NCBI GenBank assembly: GCA_035255485.1
Contig: DATEZO010000165.1
Coordinates: 1-43,045, forward strand
Length of the DNA: 43,045 nucleotides
Source: DATEZO01 sp035255485
Lineage (GTDB): Bacteria; Pseudomonadota; Gammaproteobacteria; Burkholderiales; Burkholderiaceae_D
Direction: 5' to 3'
Shown here: positions 15,999-23,141 of the stretch, one piece after another
How positions within the stretch are numbered: position 1 is the stretch's first letter
How the letters are laid out: every line of letters starts with the position of its first letter
Position numbers and translations under genes: made by a program
Notes under the pieces: model-generated
The model's input: only the letters and a program-made list of their open reading frames with translations
What the model was told of the DNA's origin: nothing
The model's database searches: none

Positions 15999-17957
15999 TT
16001 AAACCTTCATCGGTAGGATGATCATTTGCAGCCCATTGAAATGCAAGCGTCGCTGGATCGCCAGTGCGGCCTGGTTATGCAGTAGCCGCGTGAACCAGTT
16101 ATCCGTCTGGAATATCAACTTGCTGGTAAAGAAAATCGCATTTGGGTACTTCGTGCTGATTTCCTGGCATTGCCGCGTAATGTCGGCAACCGCATCAGTT
16201 CCAAAACTGAGATAAGACTCGGACGCCATATTGTGGCTGTGGCAGAAATCGACGAAGTATTGAAGCGTGGCTTTGGCCTCCGTCCGCATTTGTTCGACCA
16301 CGGCGTCACTGCCATAGGCATGTGAATCCACTGTGCGGGCATTGACGAAAATAAAATTCTTGAAGTGCCCCGGAAACATGCGCTGTACCCACAGCAATGC
16401 ATGCAAGCCACCGCCACGGGAGGACCCGACAATAAACACGGCCGTCTGCTCCTGCGGATCAAAAACGACCGGGCCGCTATGCGGGCCGAACGGCTGATTT
16501 GCGAACACATCATCCACCGCGCGAATTTTTCCCTTGGTTTCGACGTAATGGCTTTTCACGTACAAGCATGTACCGATCACAATGGCGGTAATCAGGATTG
16601 TCGCCCAGCCGCCCTCAAAAAATTTTTCAGTCACGGTCACGACCAGGATGCTTGCCGTTACGACCAGGCCGGTAGCAGATAGCAGCAGGCGACGCAGCCA
16701 TTTCCTGTCGTCCTTTCTTTGCTTGATCCAGTAGCGGCACAAGCCGGCGAGCGACAGGCTGAAGGTCAGAAATACGTTGATGCTGTATAACACCACCAGC
16801 AAGCCTACGACGCCCCCGGTCCAGTACAGCACGGCAATCGCGGCGATCCCCATCACCAGCACACCATTTTGCGTCACCAGCCGGGTCGACAGATAACGGA
16901 ATTTGTGCGGCACCCAGGAATCGGCCGCCATGTTGGCCAGCACCGCCGGTCCACCCAGGAAGCCGGCATTCGCGGCAACTAGCAGCAGGCCGGCTTCAAA
17001 AGCCAGCACAGCCGATAGTGCACCGTTCAGGGGGACGCCTTTCAAGCCCATGTCGGACAGAATAGAGTTGAACACCACAGCGTTCAGCGTCTGGCCCTCG
17101 ACCGGCTTGGCCTCCCACAACAGGTATAGCAGGATGATGCCGGCGGCAGTGAACGCAAGGCTGAATGCCATGTAAAGCATCGTCATCTTGCCGGTATGGA
17201 CACGCGGCTCCGCCAGCGAATTGACGTTGTTGGAGACGGCTTCGATACCGGTATAGGTGCCACCGCCAAGTGAATAGGCCTTCAGCAGTAGCGCGATGGT
17301 AAATATCCAGCCCGTGTCGGCCGCCATCTTCTGCGTTTCCCTGACCGTATCCGGCAACAAGGAAGGAATGCTGCCGGAATGCACCAGGATGCCATACACG
17401 ATCACGATCAGATGACTGATCACGAATCCCATGAAAATCGGCAGCAAGATCTTGATCGACTCCTTCGCCCCGCGCAGATTGGTCCATAACAGAAAGGCAA
17501 CCGCCAGCATTTCCACGCCAAGCTTGTACGCCTGCGCCCCTAATGGCAGCAAACTGAAGAGCGCGTCGACGCCGCTGGCGATCGAAATCGCAATCGTCAG
17601 AACGTAGTCAACGATCAGCGCGGCGCCCGATATCAGGCCGGCATGCGGTCCGATCAGCACGGTAGCGATGCGATAGCCGCCGCCGCCGGATGGAAACAGT
17701 TCGATGATCTGGTTATAGGCGAGCGAAATGATGAACACTGTCACCGCGGTCGCAATCGCCAGGTAGAGGCCGAAGTGACCATGTGGGCCGAGCGCCTTGA
17801 ACGCTTCTTCGGGGCCGTATGCAGAGGAAGACAATCCGTCCGCACCCAAACCCACCCAGGCGAAGAAAGCAATCAAAGCCAACGAATGACGTGTTTCGGT
17901 CTTGAGAGGATCGAGCGGTTTTCCGAGTACGATTTCACGGATTTTGATCGGCTTCAT
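15999..17957 (-). CDS. KimA/KUP-like APC-superfamily transporter, probable K+ importer
   Basis: This gene encodes 652 residues from the ATG at 17957, which has GAGGAATA just before it; the frame continues to 18056 without a better start. About 12 membrane helices fill residues 25-470, followed by a cytoplasmic C-terminal domain of about 170 residues. It resembles B. subtilis KimA (YdaO), a high-affinity proton/K+ symporter. Asp40 and Tyr47 in GADGLSSSAYG have the same spacing as KimA Asp36/Tyr43. Asp117, Tyr118, Thr121 and Ser125 in VDYVLTIAISIASG and the motif YTGIEAVSN match residues I recall as K+ ligands. The ending LLHNQAALAIQRRL is also KimA-like. A general APC amino-acid permease is the alternative. 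A sequence shared with the kdp upstream region lies at 18011-18033, supporting the potassium assignment. Confidence 0.85.
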   Translation of the reverse strand: MKPIKIREIVLGKPLDPLKTETRHSLALIAFFAWVGLGADGLSSSAYGPEEAFKALGPHGHFGLYLAIATAVTVFIISLAYNQIIELFPSGGGGYRIATVLIGPHAGLISGAALIVDYVLTIAISIASGVDALFSLLPLGAQAYKLGVEMLAVAFLLWTNLRGAKESIKILLPIFMGFVISHLIVIVYGILVHSGSIPSLLPDTVRETQKMAADTGWIFTIALLLKAYSLGGGTYTGIEAVSNNVNSLAEPRVHTGKMTMLYMAFSLAFTAAGIILLYLLWEAKPVEGQTLNAVVFNSILSDMGLKGVPLNGALSAVLAFEAGLLLVAANAGFLGGPAVLANMAADSWVPHKFRYLSTRLVTQNGVLVMGIAAIAVLYWTGGVVGLLVVLYSINVFLTFSLSLAGLCRYWIKQRKDDRKWLRRLLLSATGLVVTASILVVTVTEKFFEGGWATILITAIVIGTCLYVKSHYVETKGKIRAVDDVFANQPFGPHSGPVVFDPQEQTAVFIVGSSRGGGLHALLWVQRMFPGHFKNFIFVNARTVDSHAYGSDAVVEQMRTEAKATLQYFVDFCHSHNMASESYLSFGTDAVADITRQCQEISTKYPNAIFFTSKLIFQTDNWFTRLLHNQAALAIQRRLHFNGLQMIILPMKV

Positions 17958-18010
17958 TATTCCTCGATACATCGGCCACGAATTGCTGAGCGAAACACAA
18001 TAGCCTATTG

Positions 18011-18033
18011 CGCATAAAAAAGTCGTAAAAATT
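18011..18033 (-). promoter_or_regulatory. candidate KdpE operator upstream of the KimA-like gene
   Basis: Read on the minus strand, this 23-bp site begins AATTTTTAC and ends TTTATGCG. It matches 27432-27454, upstream of the kdp operon, at 19 of 23 positions in the same orientation, with the differences confined to the middle. The T-rich TTTAC/TTTAT pair resembles the KdpE box known from E. coli kdpFABC. It lies about 54 bases upstream of the KimA-like start codon, in the gap shared with the divergent ParA-like gene. Binding by KdpE is inferred. Confidence 0.55.
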
Positions 18034-18082
18034 GCGATATCAGTAGTGCAACCCATCAGCCCGCTGCAATTTATATACGGCG

Positions 18083-18122
18083 TTTACACCCACTCGCCAT
18101 ACTTTTAGAAAATTTTTACACC
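18083..18122 (+). promoter_or_regulatory. paired TTTACACC boxes upstream of the ParA-like gene
   Basis: TTTACACC occurs at 18083-18090 and again at 18115-18122, 32 bases apart, about three helical turns. The second copy is preceded by ATACTTTTAGAAAATT, so the block resembles the E. coli KdpE box with its TTTATAC and TTTACACC elements. It lies 40-80 bases upstream of the ParA-like start. This suggests regulated transcription on the plus strand, but the regulator is inferred. Confidence 0.4.
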
Positions 18123-18161
18123 TTCGCCGCTACGATCATAAGAAATCAGCAGGAGCCACAA

Positions 18162-18905
18162 ATGATCATCGCCATTGCTGATGACAAGGGTAGCGCGGCA
18201 AAATCCATCCTGGCAGTCAACCTGGCAACGATGCGGGCAGCACACGGCCGCCGTGTGCTGCTGCTTGAGGGCAATCCACGGAAGCTCTCGCTAATCTGGA
18301 GTGAAGTACGGCATGCGGCCGCAAGGCAGCCGACCATTCCCTGCGCGGAAATCGCGCGGAAAAATATTTCGTCCCAATTGGAAAACCTGGTAGTGCGCTA
18401 CGACGATGTGGTCATCGACACGGACGACCGGGACACTTTGCCAACCCGCTCCGCCCTGGTCTTTGCCCACAAGGTAATCGTGCCGCTGGACCTGGGCCGA
18501 TTCAGCCCGGCAGCGCAATACCAGCTCAGTGAACGCGTGGCGATCGCCCGGCTCAACAATCCGCACCTGGAAGTGCTCTTTGTCATCGTTACAACAGAAG
18601 CGGAAGCTTCGCTCCAGGCGATTGCCACAGCGCGTACCTTCATCGCGACAATGGCAGGCGCCGGCTTGGCAGACGCCGTCATCCATCCGGCGCCATCCAT
18701 GTCCCGGGCCTTGGCGAGCGGCTTGGCTATTTCAGAATCGCCAACGATGGAGATAAAGGCGGTGCGTGAAATGGAACGTCTTTACCAGCAAGCGTTTCTG
18801 GACAAGAGGGGTGGATTACAACGGCAACAGCAAGCGATATCCCACCGCCGTCTCCGTCAACAGATAACGTGGCTGCGCCGGGTCATCTTCAAGCTTTTGC
18901 CGTAA
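18162..18905 (+). CDS. ParA/MinD-like ATPase with degenerate P-loop
   Basis: This gene encodes 247 residues; GGAG six bases before the ATG supports the start. It has the ParA/MinD layout: a deviant Walker A at residues 9-15 (KGSAAKS, keeping both lysines but lacking the usual KGGVGKT glycines), a second motif LLLEGNPRK at 33-41 where ParA has LLDxDPQ, and VVIDTDD at 83-89 for switch II. ATP binding is plausible; hydrolysis may be altered. The C-terminus is basic, and the last 17 residues, LRQQITWLRRVIFKLLP, form a predicted amphipathic helix like the MinD membrane-targeting tail. The gene is divergent from the KimA-like transporter and converges on kdpE, overlapping it by 90 nt. Function unknown; membrane recruitment linked to K+ transport is a hypothesis. 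Confidence 0.85.
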   Translation: MIIAIADDKGSAAKSILAVNLATMRAAHGRRVLLLEGNPRKLSLIWSEVRHAAARQPTIPCAEIARKNISSQLENLVVRYDDVVIDTDDRDTLPTRSALVFAHKVIVPLDLGRFSPAAQYQLSERVAIARLNNPHLEVLFVIVTTEAEASLQAIATARTFIATMAGAGLADAVIHPAPSMSRALASGLAISESPTMEIKAVREMERLYQQAFLDKRGGLQRQQQAISHRRLRQQITWLRRVIFKLLP

Positions 18906-19514
18906 GTGACCCATGTAGATACGCAGATAATGGCTGCTCTCCGAATGGGACGGTCCCCATACCTCGCGCAGCAGTTGCCGATTTGTTACTACCCGCCCTG
19001 TATTGGCCGCCAGAACGGTCAACAGCCGATACTCGGTCGGCGTCAGATGCACCACGCGATTGGCCTTGGTCACCAGACGAGCTTTCAGATCGACTTTGAC
19101 CTCGCCAAACTGGATCGCATCCTGCGGTTTGGCGCCGGCTTGGCATAGCCGACGCTGGGTGGTGCGCACGCGGGCAAGGAGTTCGCCGACACCGAACGGC
19201 TTGGTCAAATAATCATCGGCGCCAGCATCAAGCGCCTGGATCTTGTCGCGTTCATCGGTACGCGCCGACAGGACGATGATCGGCACAGCGGACCAACTGC
19301 GCACATCATGCGTGAAATCGACACCGTCGCCGTCCGGCAATCCGAGATCGAGGATGATCAGGTTCGGCTTGCGCGTGCCGGCATCGATCAGGCCCCGTTG
19401 CATCGTGCCCGCCTCGAAGACTTGCCATCCCTCGTCTTCCAGCGCGGTGCGCACAAAACGCCGGATTTGCGGCTCGTCTTCAACCAATAGTGCAATAGGA
19501 ACAGGTTCAGTCAT
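18816..19514 (-). CDS. kdpE: KdpE response regulator (OmpR family)
   Basis: This gene encodes 232 residues. The receiver domain has the acidic pair at Glu12-Asp13, phospho-acceptor Asp56 (IILDLGLPDGDG) and the conserved Lys in YLTKPFG near residue 108. A winged-helix DNA-binding domain follows (LTPTEYRLLTVLAANTGRVVTNRQLL, about 153-178). KdpE activates kdpFABC under K+ limitation or osmotic stress after phosphorylation by KdpD. The start overlaps the kdpD stop (ATGA), so the two are translationally coupled. Its last 90 bases are antisense to the 3' end of the ParA-like gene. Confidence 0.96.
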   Translation of the reverse strand: MTEPVPIALLVEDEPQIRRFVRTALEDEGWQVFEAGTMQRGLIDAGTRKPNLIILDLGLPDGDGVDFTHDVRSWSAVPIIVLSARTDERDKIQALDAGADDYLTKPFGVGELLARVRTTQRRLCQAGAKPQDAIQFGEVKVDLKARLVTKANRVVHLTPTEYRLLTVLAANTGRVVTNRQLLREVWGPSHSESSHYLRIYMGHLRQKLEDDPAQPRYLLTETAVGYRLLLPL

Positions 19515-22291
19515 GATGTCCGATTCAATACGTGTGCCTCGCCCTCATCCAGTTCCGGCATGGCGGGAGGCGTGCCAAGAGGAAGCGTAAAGAGGATGCA
19601 GGCGCCGCCTTCCGGCGAATGGCCGGCGCGGATGGTTCCACCATGGGCCTCGACAATGGCGCGGCAAATGGCCAAGCCAAGGCCGATGCCGGTTGTCGCC
19701 GATTCGCGTTCGCCGCGTGTGAACTTTTCAAAAATCGCGTCTTCCTGGCCCACTGGCAGCCCTGGCCCGTTATCGTACACCGCGACCTCAAGCGTTTGTC
19801 CGCTAACTTCCGCGGCGATCATGATGCGTGAACCCGCTGGCGTGTACTTGGCCGCGTTTTCCACCAGATTGCACAGCACTCGCTCGATCAGCACTGCATC
19901 GAAGTGCACCAAAGGCAGATCGCGCGCCAGACGCGTTTGCACTGCATGTTTGGAAAGCATGAGTTGGCTGGCGCGCAATGCACTGCCGACGACTTCTTCA
20001 AAGTGCTGCCACTGCAAGTTCAGCTTCACTTCCCCGCTCTGGATGCGCGCCATGTCCAGCAGGTTGGCAACCAGATTGCTCATCCGTAGTGTTTCGTCGT
20101 GCAATGCCTGCGCGAGATCCTGCTGTGCTGCAGCCAGCGGCGGTTTGGATAGCGCCAGCGACTCGGACAAGCCGACCAGCGACGTCAGCGGCGTGCGCAA
20201 GTCATGCGACAGCGCCGCCAGCAGGGAATTGCGCAACCGCTCGGATTCCATGCGCACCAGCGCATCCTTGGCCACCTCGATAAAGTGCACCCGTTCCAGT
20301 GCGATCGCCGCCAGTGTGGCGAAGGTGTCGAGTTGCTGCCTCTGCTCCGGAATCAGTATCCAGCGGCGACTCTCCGGTTTGAGAGCCAGTACGCCGCGCG
20401 TGCGCATGGGCGCCACCAGGGGTAGAAAAAAGAAACTGCTGCCGGGCAGCGTATCGGTGCCCATGCCCGCTTGCGCCGCATGATCGAATGCCCATTGCGC
20501 GATACCCAGGTCCAGTACACTCAAATGCAGCATGCCAGCAGAATTTCCCGCTGCGGCGGACGGAAATTGCAAACGATCCACATCATCCGGCAATAGCAAG
20601 GTCGCTTTCACCCTGAACATCTGCTGGACAAACTTGCATGTGGTCTCAAAGATCTGCTCGGTCAGCAATGTGCCGGATAATTCCCGCGCAAACTCATACA
20701 AATCGCGTGCCCGGGCTTCCCGATGCGATGCGATCCTGGCCTGGAAACGCAAGTTGGCAGTCAGTTGGGCGGTAACCAGGCCAACGACTAGCATCACTGC
20801 AAGGACAACTAGATATTGCAGATCGCTGACGGCGAAGGTGAATCGCGGCGGCACAAAGAAAAAGTCAAATGCCGCGACATTCAGGAAAGCGGCGAAGACA
20901 GATGGGCCACGCCCGAAACAAACAGCTATCAGGAGTACGTTCAACAAGAACAGCATTACGATGTTGGACAGATCGAAATGCTCCAGCATCGGTGTGGCGA
21001 TAAGCGCGGTAAGAACGCAGGAGGCCACGGTCCAGAGGTAATCCAAATAGCGCTGCCGGCGCCCGGGCAAGGCTGATCCCTCATCGGCGAGGGCGGCTTG
21101 CGTTGCCGCATCCGCCCCGTTCGTTGCCCCGGGTTCGGCCGGTTCATCCGCCCCGCGACGGCCGGTTTCGATCAGGTCGATATCGGGCGCATAGGTAGCA
21201 ATGCGTTTGAGGTGCGGCGTTTGCCATGGCCACCGCGAGTGGTCACGCCCCAGGATGATCTTGGAAAAATTATGACTGCGCGCATAGTCGGCAATTTCGT
21301 GGGCAATATCGTTTCCAGACAATACCGCTGTCGTCGCACCAAGTTCCCGCGCCAGCTTCAGCGTATTCAGGATGCGTTCGCGCCGCACCGACGGCAGGCG
21401 TTGCAATTGGTTTGTCTCGACGTAGATGGCATGCCATTCCGCATTGAGCTGGCTCGCCAGCCGAGCCGTGCTGCGCACCACGTGTTCCGATCCCGGACGC
21501 GGCCCGACGCTTGCCAACAGATCCGAGTCAGTTTTCCATACCGTCGTGATGGATTTTTCTACCCGGTACGCCTGCACATCGTCTTCGATCCGGTCCGCAG
21601 TCCGGCGCAACGCCAGTTCGCGCAATGCAATCAGATTGCCTTTGCGGAAGAAGTTGCGCGACGCGCGCTCGGCTTGTTGTGCCTGATAAACCTTGCCTTC
21701 CTTCAGGCGCACCAACAGCTCGTCGGCTGGAACATCGACCAGGACGACTTCATCGGCTTCATCGAATACGGTATCCGGCAGCGTTTCCGCGACACGGATG
21801 CCGGTGATCCCGCCCACCACGTCATTCAGGCTTTCCAGATGCTGCACGTTCACGGTGGTAAATACGTCGATGCCGGCATTCAACAGCTCGTCCACATCCT
21901 GCCAGCGCTTTGGATGGCGCGAACCGGCCACATTGCTATGCGCCAACTCATCGACCAACAGCATCTCGGGGTGCCGCGCCAGCGCCGCATCGATATCGAA
22001 TTCAGCGAGGGTCTTGCCTCGATAGTCGATCGACTTGCGCGGCAACACGTCCAATCCCTCAACCAGGGATTCCGTTTCCTTGCGACCATGCGTTTCGATG
22101 ATCCCGACCACCACGTCGCGCCCCTCGGCCTGCAGCTTGCGTGCGGCATTGAGCATGGCATAGGTTTTACCAACCCCGGCCGATGCGCCGAAATAGATGC
22201 GCAGCTTGCCGCGCGTCGCCCGGCGTTCCTGCTCTTGCACTTGGGCGAGCAGCGCATCCGGGTCGGGGCGTTGGTAGTCAGGTGGATACAT
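19511..22291 (-). CDS. kdpD: KdpD sensor histidine kinase
   Basis: This gene encodes 926 residues of the membrane sensor for K+ limitation. The N-terminal KdpD domain carries Walker A GASAGVGKT at residues 35-43 and a universal-stress-protein-like domain near 265-375. Four membrane helices (DUF4118) lie at about 418-510, a GAF-like region at about 535-670, and HisKA with phospho-acceptor His696 (LSHDLRTPLTS). A HATPase domain ends the protein. Residues 380-410 form a Pro/Ala/Glu-rich linker slightly longer than in E. coli KdpD (894 residues). It lies 119 bases after kdpC; this gap holds a small CCATGC-GAT-GCATGG hairpin at 22387-22401. No strong ribosome site is visible before the ATG. Confidence 0.96.
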   Translation of the reverse strand: MYPPDYQRPDPDALLAQVQEQERRATRGKLRIYFGASAGVGKTYAMLNAARKLQAEGRDVVVGIIETHGRKETESLVEGLDVLPRKSIDYRGKTLAEFDIDAALARHPEMLLVDELAHSNVAGSRHPKRWQDVDELLNAGIDVFTTVNVQHLESLNDVVGGITGIRVAETLPDTVFDEADEVVLVDVPADELLVRLKEGKVYQAQQAERASRNFFRKGNLIALRELALRRTADRIEDDVQAYRVEKSITTVWKTDSDLLASVGPRPGSEHVVRSTARLASQLNAEWHAIYVETNQLQRLPSVRRERILNTLKLARELGATTAVLSGNDIAHEIADYARSHNFSKIILGRDHSRWPWQTPHLKRIATYAPDIDLIETGRRGADEPAEPGATNGADAATQAALADEGSALPGRRQRYLDYLWTVASCVLTALIATPMLEHFDLSNIVMLFLLNVLLIAVCFGRGPSVFAAFLNVAAFDFFFVPPRFTFAVSDLQYLVVLAVMLVVGLVTAQLTANLRFQARIASHREARARDLYEFARELSGTLLTEQIFETTCKFVQQMFRVKATLLLPDDVDRLQFPSAAAGNSAGMLHLSVLDLGIAQWAFDHAAQAGMGTDTLPGSSFFFLPLVAPMRTRGVLALKPESRRWILIPEQRQQLDTFATLAAIALERVHFIEVAKDALVRMESERLRNSLLAALSHDLRTPLTSLVGLSESLALSKPPLAAAQQDLAQALHDETLRMSNLVANLLDMARIQSGEVKLNLQWQHFEEVVGSALRASQLMLSKHAVQTRLARDLPLVHFDAVLIERVLCNLVENAAKYTPAGSRIMIAAEVSGQTLEVAVYDNGPGLPVGQEDAIFEKFTRGERESATTGIGLGLAICRAIVEAHGGTIRAGHSPEGGACILFTLPLGTPPAMPELDEGEAHVLNRTS

Positions 22292-22410
22292 GGGTTAGCG
22301 ATAACGATTTAAGCGATCAGGCGTAAACGGGAAAACCGCGCGGACATCCCATGCCCGCACGACGCAGCGTTGCAATGCTGGCACGTCCATGCGATGCATG
22401 GTATGCCAAT

Positions 22411-22983
22411 TCAGCGGCGTTGATCGAGCGTCAGGTTCAGCGCCAGCACGCTCACGCGCGGCTCGCCAAAAAAGCCGAAATACCGCGATTGTTTATGCTC
22501 GTCAATCATGCTGCGCACTGCCTCGGCGGTTAATTTGCGCTCGCGCGCAATGCGTGGCGCTTGATAATACGCTGCCGCAACGCTGATGTCCGGATCCAAT
22601 CCACTCGCCGACGCCGTCACCAGATCGACCGGAATCGGCATCGTATTGCCGGGATCAGCCGCTTTCAATGCGTCGACACGGCCTTTCACGGCATCGATCA
22701 AGGCCGGATTGGTTGGACCTTGATTCGAACCGCTGGACGCAGTCGCGTTGTTCGGCATCGGGCTGGTGGCGGATGGACGTCCCCAGAAATATTTAGGTGA
22801 AGAAAACGCCTGACCGATCAGCATTGAACCGACCGACTGGCCGTCGCGCGACACCAGGCTGCCTTGTGCCTCGTGTGCGAACGCGACTTGTCCGATACCG
22901 GTCACCGCATACGGATACAACACGCAACAGATCAGGGTCAACGCTGCAAACAGCACGAGCGCGGGGCGAAGGATGGTTTTCAT
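22411..22983 (-). CDS. kdpC: potassium-transporting ATPase subunit KdpC
   Basis: This gene encodes 190 residues from the ATG at 22983 (MKTILRPALVLFAALTLIC). KdpC has one N-terminal membrane helix and a periplasmic domain that stabilises the KdpFABC complex. Conserved features include the segment SPKYFWGRPSAT and GLDPDISVAAAYYQ near the middle. The frame is open for another 51 residues upstream, but that stretch is translated from a palindromic repeat and is not KdpC. It follows kdpB across a 158-base gap filled by that repeat, an unusually large interruption inside a kdp operon. Confidence 0.96.
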   Translation of the reverse strand: MKTILRPALVLFAALTLICCVLYPYAVTGIGQVAFAHEAQGSLVSRDGQSVGSMLIGQAFSSPKYFWGRPSATSPMPNNATASSGSNQGPTNPALIDAVKGRVDALKAADPGNTMPIPVDLVTASASGLDPDISVAAAYYQAPRIARERKLTAEAVRSMIDEHKQSRYFGFFGEPRVSVLALNLTLDQRR

Positions 22984-23002
22984 GTCAGTTTCCTGGTCAG
23001 TT

Positions 23003-23132
23003 GGGGACAGAGTAACTCGGCCCTCCTCTCCCTCATTCCCTCTCCACGCGTGGAGAGGGAAGCTGTTTGCACCCTTCTCCCGCAAGCGGGAGAAGGGATG
23101 GGGAAGAGGGAATGCCGCACAAACTCTGTCCT
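23003..23132. repeat. inverted GGACAGAGT repeats enclosing two palindromes (kdpB-kdpC gap)
   Basis: GGGGACAGAGT at 23003-23013 and its inverse ACTCTGTCCT at 23123-23132 bracket two strong palindromes. The first, 23038-23059, is a perfect 22-base palindrome of CCCTCTCC type. The second, 23072-23097, is a hairpin with a 12-bp stem and AA loop centred on CCCGCAAGCGGG. The GGACAGAGT ends recur in the kdpA-kdpB gap. It resembles a REP-type element inside a second repeat family. It may stop or stabilise mRNA between kdpB and kdpC. Confidence 0.7.
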
Positions 23133-23141
23133 GCAATACAA

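Noticed and set aside
18162..18905. ParA-like gene as part of a plasmid or chromosome partition system
   Set aside because: No ParB-like gene or parS-like site lies nearby, the P-loop is degenerate, and the neighbours are K+ transport genes.
22984..23136. N-terminal extension of KdpC by 51 residues
   Set aside because: It is a translation of the palindromic repeat (reading SRLREKGA-like), not part of KdpC.
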